A stretch of DNA of 64,000 nucleotides from Ophiocordyceps camponoti-saundersi (nom. inval.) (GCA_003339415.1 PDHQ01000002.1:188159-252158), one strand, 5' to 3'; shown: positions 1 through 11,576, numbered from the stretch's first letter. Notes: a model not told the origin generated them from the sequence alone. Made by a program: numbers and translations.

Positions 1-3000
1 TCTCCTCCCTCTCCTCCTTCCCCGAGCTTGGACGCGCTGCCATCGTCTGATATCGTCCGAAACGACTCTCCATTGCCGCACCATCAAACACACGGCTCCC
101 TCCCGCGAAACCCTCCACAAGAACAACAGCGAAGCCTCGACGCTTCACAGCAATCCGTCCTTCATAGCGCCACCAATAGCCCCAGTTCTTCGCCCTCGCT
201 GCCATCCGTTCGCCCAACATCTACCCCCGTCGTTGCGCCCTGCAAGCCCGACCAGCGCTTCGTGAGGCCCCTATCCGTCGATAGCCCGACGCTGTACGAG
301 TTCGCGTCGCCTGCTCGTCTACTTCGTCACTCATACGAGTAAGTCAAAACTTCCCTCTCCTGGCATGTATTGTACATGCCTTCAAACAAAAGAGACAAAC
401 CCCTTTGTCCCCCCCCCCCCTCTCCACGCGTTCGCCTCGCGTTCCTCCTCTTCGTGCCAGAAGGAGTCTCGAACTGACCGGAACCCTCGCCGCGACAGAG
501 CTCCTGTCGAGTCGTTGGATGCCGACGCGGGTACGTCAGAGGCTCGCAACTGCATTCCCGCCGGCCCCGATCCCCACGGCCTGCTGGATGTCCTGTCCGG
601 CTACGACGACTTGATCTCCGAACCGTCGGGCTCCGTCTATGACGCTTCCCGTGACGGAGACGTCGACGAAGACGACGAAGCGTCCGAGCTGCTGCACAAC
701 CGGAACCTATTGCCTCCGCCCATGTTTGCCTCGAGATCAATTCCGCCCAATTTGACGCTCGACAAGGTCGACACTGCGGTAGCCCAGCGCCAGAACCAGC
801 ACCAATCCAACCCTGAATCACCATCGCCAGAATCGGCAAGGCACAGTAGACCCCCCCCGCCGAAATCACCGAGCCAGGCGTCCCCTTTCACCTCGTTGTT
901 TGGCTGGGGCAACCCGTCGCCGTCTGTCACCGACTTCTCCTCAATCCCGTCGCCCGTGTCTCCGACGAGGAGTCGGTCGACAGATGACGCACACAAGTCG
1001 TCTCAGAACCCTGATCCGAATGACGCCGAGGCAGATCCCCTTGATTACTGCGAAGCCTACCTCTCCACACCACCCCCACCTTCGGTTTTGCCTCTTCCAC
1101 CACCACCACAAGCTTCCTCTTCCATCCAAGTCGAAGAGATGGAGGAGGAGCTCAAGGCCATCAGCTCTGAGCTGGCCGCCTCCATCCGGCGCGAGATGGA
1201 CCTGGAGGACCTCGTCGACAGGCTTCAGGAGCAAGTCAGCAACCCCCAGGGCGCCGGCAAGCGCACCAGCGACTACTTCTCCGACTCGGGCAACAGCTCG
1301 GCCAAAGTGAGCGAGTACGAGCAGAGCCGCGAAGAGGTCGACAAGATCCAGCGGCGATCGGAACAAGAAAAGGCCTCTATACGCCTCGAACTCACCACCA
1401 AGCTGCAGGACGAGAGGTCCAAGAGAAAGGTGCTCGATCAGCAGATCAAGGACCTGGCCGAGAAGGCCTCACAGATCGACTTGGCCCAGATGAACAACCT
1501 CGACGCCAACCACCGCGTCAGAGACCTGGAATCCGCGTGCGAGGACCTCAGGCGCCGGCTGTCTGAGGAGCGCGAGTCCAAGGATAACTTTGGCGACCTT
1601 CTCTCCGCCCTCAAGGGCGAGCTCCACGATGCCTGCAACGAGCGGGACAACCTCCGCGACGAGGTTGTTCCCCAGCTGCGGGCGCGCGTCGAGGGGCTCG
1701 AATCCGAGGCCGCCTCCTACGCCAACCTCACATACGAATCCACCAAGATGCAGCAGCAGCTCCAGTCCCTGCAACAGGAGAACACGTCGCTGCGCGGCTC
1801 GTCGGGAGCCAACATTCCGGAGGACTGGCGCAGCCTCACACGGTCCAACTCTAACGCCGCCGGCTCGTTCCGCCCGCGCGGTCCGCCCAGCGGCCTGGCG
1901 AGGTCCGACAGCGTCAAGAACGCGCAGGCTGAGTCCCGCGAACAGCTGTTTGAGCGCCTCAAGGACGTCGAGGCTCAGCGGGACGCCCTCCACAGTGCGC
2001 TCAAGAACCTGCTCGAGAGGCAAGAGTTTCAGAACCGCGAGAACCGGAAGAAGATCGAGGTGCTGGAAGGCGAGCGCCGGCGACTCTTGTCCGAGTCGCC
2101 GAAAAAGGCTGGCTTCGAGCGAGACATCGCCAACCTGCGCACCGAGATCAACGTCCTCCGCCGGCGGGCCGAAGATGCTCTGGAGCAGAAATGGCAGGTC
2201 GAGAAGGGCCTAGTCGGGCTCAAGATGGACCTCGATAGGGCCGAGGAAGAGATCGCCTCCCTGCGAAGCCTCCTCAAGGAGAACGACATACTAACGCCGC
2301 CGCCCGCCGCGCGACCGGGCAGCGCCAGCGGGACACCGGCTGTGCCCGTCACGTCCGAGTCGCTGGAGAGGGCCTACCGCGAGCTTCAGGACGCCTACCG
2401 CGAGTCCCTAGATCGCATCAAGAGTCTCGAGGTGTCTGGCGGCGGCAGCGGTGTCGTCTCCGACGAGAAGACTCGGCTGGCCATGCAGCGTCTGGAGCAA
2501 TCGCTCTCGTCCGCCGTCTCGGAGCGCGACGCGGCTCAACAGCAGGTCTCGAACCTGAGGAACCAAGTCGGCAGCCTGACGGACGTCGAGTCCCGAAGCA
2601 TCCAGCGGGAGAAGCAGTTGGCGGACGAGCTCAGCGAATCGGCCCAGCGGGTCGAGCAGTTGGCGGCCGAGGTCCGACAGCAGCTCTCCAAGAACGCCGA
2701 GCTCCGAGAACGCCTGACCAGCACAGTGGCCAGGGGCGACGCCGAGCGTAAGGCTAACTCGGACCGTATCAGCGGGCTTCAGGAGCGCCTGCACGCCCTC
2801 GAGGAGCAGCTCGTGGCCGCCCAGACGGCTTCAGAGGATCGGGTTGGGCGTCACGAAGAGGAGATTGCCCATCTCCGTGAATCGCACAACGAGCAGTTGC
2901 GTCGCCTCAACAACGGCACCGGCTCTGCCAGGGGATCCAAGACCAAGTCTCACCTGCTCCAGTCGGAGTCGCCCAAGATGTTCGGTCGGTCGGCTCAAGT

Positions 3001-3268
3001 GATTCCGGCCAAGAGCTTTGAAGACGAGGCGCAGGTCAATGAGCTCAGGGCGCGCGTCACCGAGCTTGAGAAGGCCCTGGCCGACGCCGAGACGGAGATC
3101 CAGCAGGTCGTGGCCAAGATGAGCATCGCTCAGATCGAGGTTATGAACCTGCAGGAGGAGCGGGAGGCCGCTGTTAGGGAGACTCGGCAGCTCATGAAGA
3201 CCATCTCGGAGGAGCAGGTCAAATCCTTCAAGGACCGCTTCCAGACGCTCAACAGCATGGTGAGCTGA
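1..3268 (+). CDS. large coiled-coil protein, 5' end outside window
   Basis: The frame is open from base 1 and the first possible ATG-like codon is a TTG, so the true start lies upstream of the window. Exon 1 ends at 338 (donor GTAAGT at 339) and exon 2 starts at 499 after CGACAG; this join keeps frame and gives a 160-nt intron with a CTGAC branch site near 471. The visible 1035 residues have a Ser/Pro-rich, probably disordered first third and then, from about residue 320 to the end, long Glu/Lys/Gln/Leu heptad-like coiled coil with short breaks. The acidic stretch DGDVDEDDEASE lies near residue 110. No enzymatic motif is visible. It resembles fungal proteins annotated loosely as M-protein-repeat or Uso1-like; that name reflects coiled-coil composition only. 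A scaffold or tether role is inference. Confidence 0.8.
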
Positions 3269-4274
3269 TGAGAGGTCGAAGAGAAACGACGACGACGAAA
3301 AAGACGACAAAACAAAGAAGATGAAGAAGAAAGAGAAGGAGGAGGAGAAGAAGAAGAAGAAGAAGAACAAGAAATGCTGCATCTAGCGACCGGAGTTTTT
3401 ATTTTTTTTTTGTTCTTTTCAACGGGTAATTTCCCTTGGGCTCTCCATCCGACGATGGGGATGGGGGGAAATTGGTTTCCTCTCGGCATTTTATTCACGA
3501 CTTTCTTCTTCTTCTTGGTTCGGCTTCCAACAGCTGCTGCTGCTGCTGCTGCTGCAACATACTCACACATGTTTGGATCCTCGCGACGGGCTCGTCAGTT
3601 TCTCTGGCCAGCCATTTATAGACACGCCAAGTTGGCAAGACGGCCATGGGGCTTGCTTCAAGGCCGTCTTGTGCCGCTACGAGGTGTTTTTTTTTTTTCT
3701 CTTTTTACCATTCACAGTTAATGTTTGTTCACAGTAGTACTTACTTTGACCTACGGAAGAGGAGGATCAGAAGAAGGAGGAGAAGGAGAAGAAGAATCTC
3801 CGGAAGGGCCGGGATCGACCTCGTGCGTCTTCGAGACTGGCCGAGTCTGTACAAGTTTTGTCTGCCCTGCTGATGTTAACGTCCCTGGCGGCGGTTAACA
3901 TTGGCATTCGCCGCCGCATGTATGTAGCAAGTATAACCAAGACCTGTGTATAATACACCGAGGCATCATCGGTGGGCGATTCAAGGGCTGCTCATTTATA
4001 CATATATATACCTGCCTACCTACTTATATGATGTACGTGTGTATGTATAAAGAGTACGAGACATCAATCTTCACAGAAAGGTTTCTTCAACTGACGGCGG
4101 AAAAGGTCTGGCAGGAGAATCATGCCAGCCAGCGCTGTCAAGGCGGGCGTAGCTGGGCGTACATAGGTAGGCCTGCTTCACAGGCGGAGAACAGGGTGAC
4201 ACGTGACGTGAGTTACATGTGGGCTTCGACCGCTGACTGGCTCTCGATGACGCCGACTTCCATGTGTTACGGAA
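3269..4274. other. intergenic region, purine-rich 3' flank
   Basis: This stretch of about 1 kb follows the coiled-coil gene. It holds a GAA/GAC-rich tract (about 3280-3375), a (GCT)n run at about 3533-3555, poly-T tracts, TACC and TATA repeats near 4005-4030, and a CACGTGAC box at 4200-4207, 68 nt before the polymerase start. I see no coding exon with family resemblance. Confidence 0.6.
4200..4207 (+). promoter_or_regulatory. CACGTGAC E-box upstream of POL4
   Basis: An exact CACGTGAC sits 68 nt before the polymerase ATG. CACGTG is the core bound by bHLH factors of the Cbf1 class. The same octamer recurs upstream of other genes in this window. Functional binding is inference. Confidence 0.4.
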
Positions 4275-6398
4275 ATGAAGCCACCAAGCGAAAAGGCCGC
4301 CTACTTCGAACTGTGGAAGAGCTTACAGGCTGACGATGAGGAGCTCGACGTCAGAGAGCAGCTCGATAGACGGCGGCGCGCTGCATTCTTTGCGGGGCAG
4401 CGACAGGCGAACGTCCGAACGGGAGAGGAGCAGACGATGGTCGGAGCGACGAGGGGCAGCGACGGGCGGGACGAGACGGTCATCCCGGACTCGGTGATGC
4501 CGACGATGAAGAGAATCCGGCGCAGCGACTCGACGCCTTTGTTACCGACCAAGCGACCATCGGATCAGTCCCCGTCTCTGGAGGTTGGAATGAGGAAGAG
4601 GCGACGAGGCGCGGCGGCGGCGGCGGCGGTGCCCAAGATGCGCCGGACGGAGGAGCAAGTCTTTCGGGGCCTGGCCTTCTTCTACGTGCCCAACAACGAC
4701 ATTGCGCCGGCGCGGAGGCTGCGAATCACGAGGGCGAGGGAGCATGGCGCTTGCTGGGCGAGGGATCCCTTCACGGCGACGCATATCGTCGTCGATAAGC
4801 AGCTTGATTACCGAGACGTCGGCAAGGTTGTGTCCGAGGAGGCGCTGGCTCGTCTTCCCGTTTTGGTCAATGAGGAGTATCCTATTGATTGCATCCAGTT
4901 TCGGTCGCTGCTTGACGCCAAGCAGAATAAGTACCGCGTTCCTGGCGCGCCGGTCGCTGAGGGGGGTCGGGATGGAGAGTTGGAGGTTCCTGGTAGCCCG
5001 CTGCCGGACACTGGTCGGGAGGTAGAGCTGCTTCCTCACGACACGAGCGTTGTTGATGCGACGCCGCCACCGTCACTGCTACCGACGACGACGACGACGC
5101 CGACGACGAGACATTCAGGTGAAGAAGCAGAGGACGAGCTGGCGAGATGCGTGTCGATGATGCAGGAATACCAGCATCTCCCGCTAGATCATGAAGAGGA
5201 CGAAGAAGGGTCGGACTCGGACTCATCGGACAAGCCAAAGCCAAAACCCGGCCGGAAAGGCGGCCGTTTTGAAGACGGCTTCGCTTGCAACCAAGCGGGT
5301 CAAAGGGATGCCAATGCGGAGAATCCAAATGGCCGGACCATCCAGGTGCTGCAAAGCATGGCCGACTACTACGAGCGAATCGACGACCACTGGCGATCGT
5401 CGGGCTATCGCAAGGCCATCGGCACGTTGCGACGACAAGATACCAAGGTGCGGACGGCGGAGGAGGCCGTCGATCTGCCCCACATCGGATGGCGGATTGC
5501 GCAGAAGATTGAGGAGATTGTCACGACGGACAGATTACGGAGGCTCGAATACGCGCATGACGAACCTACGGACGAGGCTCTGCAGCTCTTCCTGCAGATT
5601 TACGGCGTGGGAAGCCGGCTGGCTCGGCAGTGGCTGGCTCAGGGATACCGGACGCTCGAAGACGTGTCGCAGAGGGCTCGACTGACGCCGAGTCAGCGCA
5701 TCGCGCTCGAGCATTACGACGACCTGCAGGAGAGGATCCCCCGACGCGAGGTTGAGGCGCTGGCTTCGGCGGTGAGGGCTACGGCGGCGGCCATCGACCC
5801 TGCCGTCGAGTTCATCACGGGCGGGAGCTACCGCCGGGGCGCCGACAGCTCGGGCGACGTCGACCTGATTGTCACCAAGAGGGGGACTCACAAGGCGGCT
5901 GAGCTGCGGCCCTTTCTCGACGAGCTCGTCGACCGGCTGGAGGAGGAGGGCGTGGTGGTGGCGCGGCTTTCTTCATCGTTTTCGTCGTCGTCGTCGTCGT
6001 CGTCGTCGCCGACGGATAGGCGGAAGAAGAGGGACTCTGGAGGGGGGAGTATATGGCACGGCTGCTGCAAGCTCATCAATGACAAGGGCAAGGGCAATGA
6101 CGGGGACAAAGGCAAGGGCAAAGACCGAGACGCGACTTGGAGACGGCTTGACCTGCTGCTGGTTCCCGAGGCGGAGATGGGAGGCGCGCTGCTTTACTTT
6201 ACGGGCGATGACCTGTTCAATCGTAGCATGAGGCTGCTGGCGGCTAGGAAGGGCATGCGGCTGAACCAGCATGGTCTGTTTAGAGGACGGCGGCGGGGGG
6301 CTGACGGGGGGGATCTGATTGAGGGGCGGGACGAGAGGCGCATCTTTGAGATTTTGGGCGTTCGTTGGAGAGAGCCTTGTGAGAGGTGGTGCTGTTAG
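4275..6398 (+). CDS. POL4: DNA polymerase family X (POL4/lambda-type), BRCT-containing
   Basis: This is a single-exon gene of 707 aa. It would fill short gaps in DNA repair, mainly non-homologous end joining, in the nucleus. An N-terminal BRCT-like region (about 133-215, with FRGLAFFYVPNN) follows a basic segment that could be a nuclear localisation signal. Helix-hairpin-helix motifs come next (HIGWRIAQKIEEI near 400 and YGVGSRLARQWL near 440). The palm has the family X signature GGSYRRGADSSGDVD with metal-binding Asp528 and Asp530, and the third Asp at about 626 in RRLDLLLVP; the thumb/C-terminus is normal for the family. The gap between Asp530 and Asp626 is about 35 residues longer than in human Pol lambda (D429/D490) because of a poly-Ser run and Gly/Lys/Asp repeats. 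The ATG at 4275 is the first in frame. All catalytic residues I can check are present. Confidence 0.93.
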   Translation: MKPPSEKAAYFELWKSLQADDEELDVREQLDRRRRAAFFAGQRQANVRTGEEQTMVGATRGSDGRDETVIPDSVMPTMKRIRRSDSTPLLPTKRPSDQSPSLEVGMRKRRRGAAAAAAVPKMRRTEEQVFRGLAFFYVPNNDIAPARRLRITRAREHGACWARDPFTATHIVVDKQLDYRDVGKVVSEEALARLPVLVNEEYPIDCIQFRSLLDAKQNKYRVPGAPVAEGGRDGELEVPGSPLPDTGREVELLPHDTSVVDATPPPSLLPTTTTTPTTRHSGEEAEDELARCVSMMQEYQHLPLDHEEDEEGSDSDSSDKPKPKPGRKGGRFEDGFACNQAGQRDANAENPNGRTIQVLQSMADYYERIDDHWRSSGYRKAIGTLRRQDTKVRTAEEAVDLPHIGWRIAQKIEEIVTTDRLRRLEYAHDEPTDEALQLFLQIYGVGSRLARQWLAQGYRTLEDVSQRARLTPSQRIALEHYDDLQERIPRREVEALASAVRATAAAIDPAVEFITGGSYRRGADSSGDVDLIVTKRGTHKAAELRPFLDELVDRLEEEGVVVARLSSSFSSSSSSSSSPTDRRKKRDSGGGSIWHGCCKLINDKGKGNDGDKGKGKDRDATWRRLDLLLVPEAEMGGALLYFTGDDLFNRSMRLLAARKGMRLNQHGLFRGRRRGADGGDLIEGRDERRIFEILGVRWREPCERWCC

Positions 6399-6813
6399 GG
6401 GCTAGGTATATATGTTTGAAAGGAGAGGCGAGGCTTGAAGAGGAGAGGAGATGACAGGAGAGAGGTGAGGTGAGGTGAGGCTTGATTCAGGAACCTTCTG
6501 ATTGGTGGTCGATGTCCATCACATGCCAGACCCGCTATCGATAGCAACATGAGGCTTGAAGCAGCCTCAACGGCTCCACCGCAGCAAGCTAAGCAGCATG
6601 TACCTACCCGCCTAATTCCCTAGCGGGTATACATATCTGTACAACATGGCGTCATAATCTGGGGTGAGAGGCGCGCCGGGTCCGAGGCTTGCCGTTTAAC
6701 CATCCGCCCACACCTTCTCCATAACCGTCTCGTCAACTGCCGGACGAAACCTCTCATCGCCCCCCTTCAAACGCCCGGCTTTTCTTCCTCTTCCCCATCC
6801 TGGAAATCCCGAG
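6399..6813. other. intergenic region between POL4 and PMP24
   Basis: About 415 nt between tandem plus-strand genes. It has GAGGTGAGGTGAGG-type repeats near 6460-6480 and GGTATACATA near 6625. I see no gene in it. Confidence 0.5.
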
Positions 6814-7854
6814 ATGCCGCTGTCACCGGCCGTCGTCAAGGTACGCGAGAGATGGGATGAGAGAGAGAGAGAGAGAGTCGGGGCGCAAGTAACACGGAGA
6901 GAAATAGGATGCGCTGGATCGGTTCGTCGTCGACGCGCGCTATCATGATATCCTCTCGCTACTGAAGACGGCGCGTAACGGCGCGGTTTACGGGACTAAG
7001 GTGCGGTTTCCGCACGCATTGGTGTAGGGTTCTTGTCCATCTGTTTTTTTGTTCCCTTGCTTGTCGAGTTATGCTTTAGGTTGACGTTTGGGGATTTAAG
7101 CATGATCTTTCTCTTTCGATCTGGAACGTAAGTCTTTCTCTTTTTTTCTTCCCTCTGTCGGCTGTTTGAACTTTTCTCTATCGACTGACGATGATTTCGA
7201 TGCCGTTGATGACGATGACGATGACGACGACTTTGATCGATCCGTACAGACTTTGGCAAAAGTTGGCGCTCGTTTTGAGGGCTACGACGAAGCATGCGAG
7301 TAACCTCGCCAGGTTCGCCACCATCTACAAATTGACTACCTTGGCGTTGAAGCACTTTGGGCCGACGCCGGGCAAAGAGGGTTCGTCGTCGAGGATTTCC
7401 CTTTACCACCCCCTCTTTTTTTTCCCCTTGGAATCTCTCTCGCTGATGACTTTTGCTCTCTCTTTTACGCACACAAGGTCCCTACGACGCCTTCTTGGGC
7501 GGCCTGCTAGGCGGATACGTCGTCTTCGGCCAGCGATCTCGACGAACCGGTCGCGTCTCGTCGGTCAACCAACAGATCGTCATCTACATCTTCGCGCGCG
7601 TCAGTCTCGCCCTCGCCCGTCTGGCCGTCAAGCCTGGTCACGGCCTCCCCTGCGTGTCGAGCGAGCCCCTCCATTCGCGGATCCATCACTACGCCTGGCC
7701 TGCTTTCGCTTCCCTCTCCTGGGCTCTGGTCATGTTCCTCTACCGCGCTCATCCTGAGGATCTGCAGCCTAGTTTGAGGAGCAGTATGAGGTACATCTAC
7801 AGCGATTGTGACCAGTGGGATTCTTTGAGGACGTTGTTGTGGCATAATAAATAG
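6814..7854 (+). CDS. PMP24: peroxisomal membrane protein 4 (PMP24/PXMP4 family)
   Basis: Five exons join in frame: 6814-6840, 6908-7023, 7101-7127, 7250-7380 and 7478-7854, giving 225 aa. Human PXMP4 is about 212 aa. The family hallmark reads across the first introns: a leucine-rich helix, then NGAVYGTKVRFPHALV and MIFLFRSGT, followed by WQKL. The C-terminal half has GPYDAFLGGLLGGYVVFG and the Tim17-like Gly-rich helix, then further hydrophobic helices (PAFASLSWALVMFLY) and a short polar tail. PXMP4 is an integral peroxisomal membrane protein of the Tim17/22/23 fold group; its substrate is not established. Exon 3 is only 27 nt, and the five small exons hide the gene from simple ORF calling. 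Exon borders are my reconstruction, each with GT and AG. Confidence 0.87.
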
Positions 7855-8413
7855 AAGGGGGGGGGGATTTCTCTTGTTTCTTCTTACCAGTGAGAGAAGG
7901 ATGGTTTTTTGTTTCCCCCTTTTTTTTGTATTTTCATCTTGACGGTCTGGAACTGCATGTCTGTATGTAGGTCATATTTAGAAGTATATAACTGTGATTC
8001 TGTGAGGGATGACTCTGTGAGGAAGAGGAATCCGAGATGGTCAGAAAGCTGGTTGGAAGTCTTCGTGATGCTCTCCTCTTGGATTATACCTACCTACCCT
8101 ATAGACATCAACGCACATCGCTCACGTGCTTCACGGCACTGTGCTGAGCAACGACTTCTCAAGTTGCCGTGTAAAGAGCTCCTCCTTCTCCAGCCTCGCA
8201 CATCGACCAGCTTGCCTTTAAGCCTCACTCTCACATCAGATTACGGGAGAGATTCATCTCAGCTTCTACCGCCGAATCACCAACCCGCGATAAGACGCCC
8301 TGACTGTCACATAAGGAGGGCACCAAAGAGAGACGAAGACTTCAACTACCGCACAGACAGACGAACGAGGCCGTCTCCGGTAAACAGAAAGGAAAAAAAA
8401 AAATACCAGAGTC
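7855..8413. other. intergenic region and CSN4 leader
   Basis: It starts with a poly-G run at about 7857-7867. A CACGTG core lies near 8123 and an A-rich leader (AAAAAAAAAA at about 8392-8402) just before the CSN4 ATG. A long open frame runs through (7909-8778) but has no family resemblance and overlaps CSN4 in another frame. Confidence 0.5.
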
Positions 8414-9750
8414 ATGGCGGCGCCTTGCGCCAAAGTCACCGAGGCTCTCGCGCGGATCGACTTGGCCTCCAACGACAAAAAGCCCCAGATATACGAGTCA
8501 CTCCTCGGCGACATAGGAAGGCTATCGACCCGAGAGACGGCAGCGGCAGACCTCAATACGATCGCCGAGTCCTTCTTCGGCCAGGCCCTCGGAGTGGTCT
8601 CTACACGGACGCTGCTAAGCGCCTTCATCGACGCCCTCGAGGCGCTGAAGAACGACGAGTTGACCATCGAGGTGGGCGAGACGACGCTGAGGCTCCTCTC
8701 GAACCAGCCGCCTTCCTTCCTCGACGCCACGGCCGCGCTTTGCCAGCTCGTGGCTTCGGCTCACGAGACTGGCCATGACTTCTCCTCGGCGGCTAGGGTC
8801 CTCGCTGCCGTGCCGCTGGATGGATCCCAGCGTGAGGTGACGGACGAGGACAAGGCCAGGACGTGGATTCGGATCGTGCGCAATTACCTCGAGGTGGACG
8901 ATACCACCGCGGCCGAGACGTATGTCAATAAACTCAAGAACATCATGCACACCATAACCGACACGGACCTCACGTTACACTTTCGCCTCTCGCAGGCGCG
9001 CATTCAGGACGCTCAACGGGATTTCTTATCGGCGTCGCAGCGCTATCACGACATAAGCTTCTCGCCCGCCATCGCCGACGAGGAGAGGCTGCACACGCTC
9101 GCCATGGCGGTCAAGTGCGCGATCCTCGCCCCCGCCGGCCCGTCCCGCAGCCGGGCCCTCGGCAGACTCTACAGGGACGAGCGAGCCGCCCAGCTAGACG
9201 AGTTCGCCATCCTGGAGAAGATGTTCCTCGACCGGCTCCTCGCCGCCGGAGAGGTGGACAAGTTCGCCGAGGGCCTCGAGCCGCACCAGCTGGCCACCAC
9301 GTCCGACGGCTCTACCGTCCTGGCCAAGGCCGTCGTCGAGCACAACCTGAGGGCAGCGTCCCGCCTCTACGCCAACATCCGCTTCGACGCCCTCGGCGAC
9401 CTGCTCGGTCTCGACCCGCAGCGGGCGGAGGAGACGACGGCCAGGATGATCGAGCAGGGCCGCCTCGTCGGTCGCATCGACCAGCTCGAGGCCATGGTTT
9501 GCTTTGACGTCGGGGACGTGGCTGCGCCCGATAAGGCGGTCGCCGACGTCACCAACAAGGAGATACGTCGCTGGGACGCCAACGTCGAGAGCCTTTGTGA
9601 GGAGGTTGAACAGATAACTAACGCCCTGCAAAGGGAGTTTCCGGTATGACCTCTTATCAGATTTTTTTTCCCGCTCCTTTCGCTTCTACTGACTGACCTC
9701 GTTTTGGGGGGGGGGGAAAGGACTTTGTGGCTGCGAACCTAGTGGTTTGA
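8414..9750 (+). CDS. CSN4: COP9 signalosome complex subunit 4
   Basis: Subunit 4 of the COP9 signalosome, the complex that removes Nedd8 from cullin-RING ubiquitin ligases; in fungi it controls development and secondary metabolism. The main exon is 8414-9643. A GTATGA donor and an acceptor after GGGGAAAG place a 30-nt last exon at 9721-9750 (DFVAANLVV then stop). The total is 419 aa, close to the usual 400-410. The protein is helical repeats followed by a C-terminal PCI domain (about 290-385, with NLRAASRLYANIRFDALGDL and the winged-helix stretch ARMIEQGRLVGRIDQLEAMV). Without the small last exon the reading would stop at 9649 inside the intron. The start ATG follows TCATGGCGG and the first residues, MAAPCAKVTEAL, fit the family. 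Confidence 0.92.
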
Positions 9751-9763
9751 GAGACGGAGATGT

Positions 9764-9822
9764 ACATCTATATCTATATCTTTATCTATATATACTAGTA
9801 TATATAGATAGATATAGAGAAT
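9764..9822. repeat. TA/TATC-rich simple repeat
   Basis: A near-pure A/T tract (CTATATCTATATC... ACTAGTATATATAGATAG) lies in the 3' space between the convergent CSN4 and SGNH genes. It could form a hairpin around ACTAGT and may serve the 3' ends on both strands, but that is inference. Confidence 0.55.
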
Positions 9823-9972
9823 TGGGGAGGACTTTAGGCACCACAGCCAGCCAGCCAAATCTTTTACTTTGAAAGCTTCGGTTTGAGAAAGAGATTCACT
9901 TGAGAAAGCAGGCGATGCTGTTTAGAAAAGATACAAATAGAAGAGAAAAGGGGGGGGGAAATGATGGCTCGC

Positions 9973-11076
9973 TCAGTACAAATCCTTCCTCCTAACGACG
10001 ACGTATCCGCGACTGATTTCAGGGCTCTCGGCCTCCTCATCAAAGACGCGATTGTCATCGTTGGAAAGGCGACGAGCCCTCGACGGTTCCGACGGTTTCA
10101 GGATCCGCAGCAGGCCATCTGCGACGTGGCCGCCCATCCAGTCGTAGCCGTCGGGGGTGAGGTGAAGGCCGTCATCCCAGAACTTTTCCCTGTCGCTCTG
10201 CTGGAGGGAATGAAAGGGTATCTTTGAGAAGAGATCCAGGGCGAAGCTAAGATGTCAAGTGTATATATGTATGAGGTGAGAGGAGAAAGAAGATGATGAT
10301 TCAGAGGGGGAAGAAGGGGGGAAGTAAATAGGAAGGAGAAAAGAAACTCACTAATTCTTCTGCTTGTGAGACAGAATCTTCTCGTTTAGACGACTCCGAG
10401 TGTCATCTACCCAGGCTGATTTGGCGCTGCATTCTGGAACGGTGAGGGCGAGGACTCGGCTTCCGCGGGCGATGACTAGGTTGTAGCATGCTTCGAGGGC
10501 GTCGAAGATGTCGGGGGCTTCGTTTGCGTAGGCGAGGTCGCTCGAATTAGGTGAGCGGGAAAAAAACAAGAATAGGGGGGGTTTAAGAGAGAGGAAAGGA
10601 GGGGGTGATGACGGGGGTGAGGGATGGGGATGGTGGTGATGACGATGACGATGATGATGACGGATTATGGTGTTGTTTCCTCACTTTGTTCCGCCCAGGA
10701 TTATAACCCAGTTATAAGCAGCTCCTTCACCTAAACGACACCATCAGCAAAGCTTCATTCATCCCCCTCCTCTCTCTCCCTCCAAACTGCCCTTCACACA
10801 CTCCCCTCTCCTCCATCCATCCACAAGAGAACATCAAAAGGGAGTGAAAACAAAACTCATACAAGCCAGTCGCAAACGACGTCTAAACCCCGGCCCAGTG
10901 ACGCAATCACCCGCCACGCCATCGGCCACGACCTCAACGGCATACGCCGGAAGCGCAGCCCTCACGATCGTCGACACCTTCCGCGAATAAGGCTGCGAAG
11001 GTAAATGGCCCATGCCGTTGTAGCCCGACGTCAGCGAGTCGCCGAAGCAGAGGATGCGGAGCTGAGGACGGTTCAT
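9973..11076 (-). CDS. SGNH/GDSL-type hydrolase, intracellular
   Basis: Four exons on the minus strand join in frame: 11076-10863, 10730-10685, 10540-10352 and 10246-9973, encoding 240 aa. All SGNH blocks are visible. The nucleophile block is CFGDSLTSGYNG near residue 10. The block II Gly is in GVAGDCV. Block III is GGTND, whose Asn codon is split across an intron. The Asp/His block is DGLHLTPDGYDW. There is no signal peptide, so it should act inside the cell as an esterase or lipase-like enzyme. The substrate cannot be read from sequence. The 46-nt second exon encodes CEGAAYNWVIILGGTN and is easily missed. The C-terminus past the catalytic His is a short polar tail. The gene converges with CSN4 and is tandem to RAD17. 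Confidence 0.85.
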
Positions 11077-11576
11077 GATGTTGGATGATGATGATGATGA
11101 TGATGGGGGTTGATGATGGGGTCATGTGAGGGGGGGGGGGGGGAATTCGTTTCCTGTGGATAGTCGATAGCTAGCCACTATGTATTTTACCGGTGCGGAT
11201 ACGGGGTACGGATACAGGCCACTCACTTAGTGCATACAGTGGGTGTGTGATACTGATAGGGGCCGTTAGCCCTGGAAGAACACCCCTTGCCCCCCGTAAG
11301 GAGTAGACGCCTGCCTACCTACAGGGGCCGAGTCCGCTGACGCAGAGAGGCCCTCCGCTACGACAAACAGCCACATCACAGCCCCCCTCATCCCTATAGC
11401 CTTTAGAACTATGTATGTATATCGTCTTACCTATCGACGGTGAGCAGCCCCAAACATCACGGTGAGCAAAGCCCCTTTCCACACTACATACCTACATAGA
11501 GTCTAGAGAACGTACACGCGTACATACATAGATAGCCAGCCATACCTGCCAGCCCCCGTCCACCGTCAAAATATCC
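11077..11576. other. intergenic region between RAD17 and the SGNH gene
   Basis: 500 nt upstream of the SGNH start. It has an (ATC/GAT)n run at about 11082-11105, poly-G at about 11131-11143, and a TACGGATAC copy at 11207-11215. I see no gene. Confidence 0.55.

Noticed and set aside
1469..2023. Long antisense frames inside the coiled-coil gene, RAD17, RTG2 and others
   Set aside because: High GC in third positions opens antisense frames; none shows a domain or independent support.
7909..8778. 289-codon open frame overlapping the CSN4 start
   Set aside because: It overlaps the well-supported CSN4 exon in another frame, has no recognisable motif, and its first part is leader sequence.
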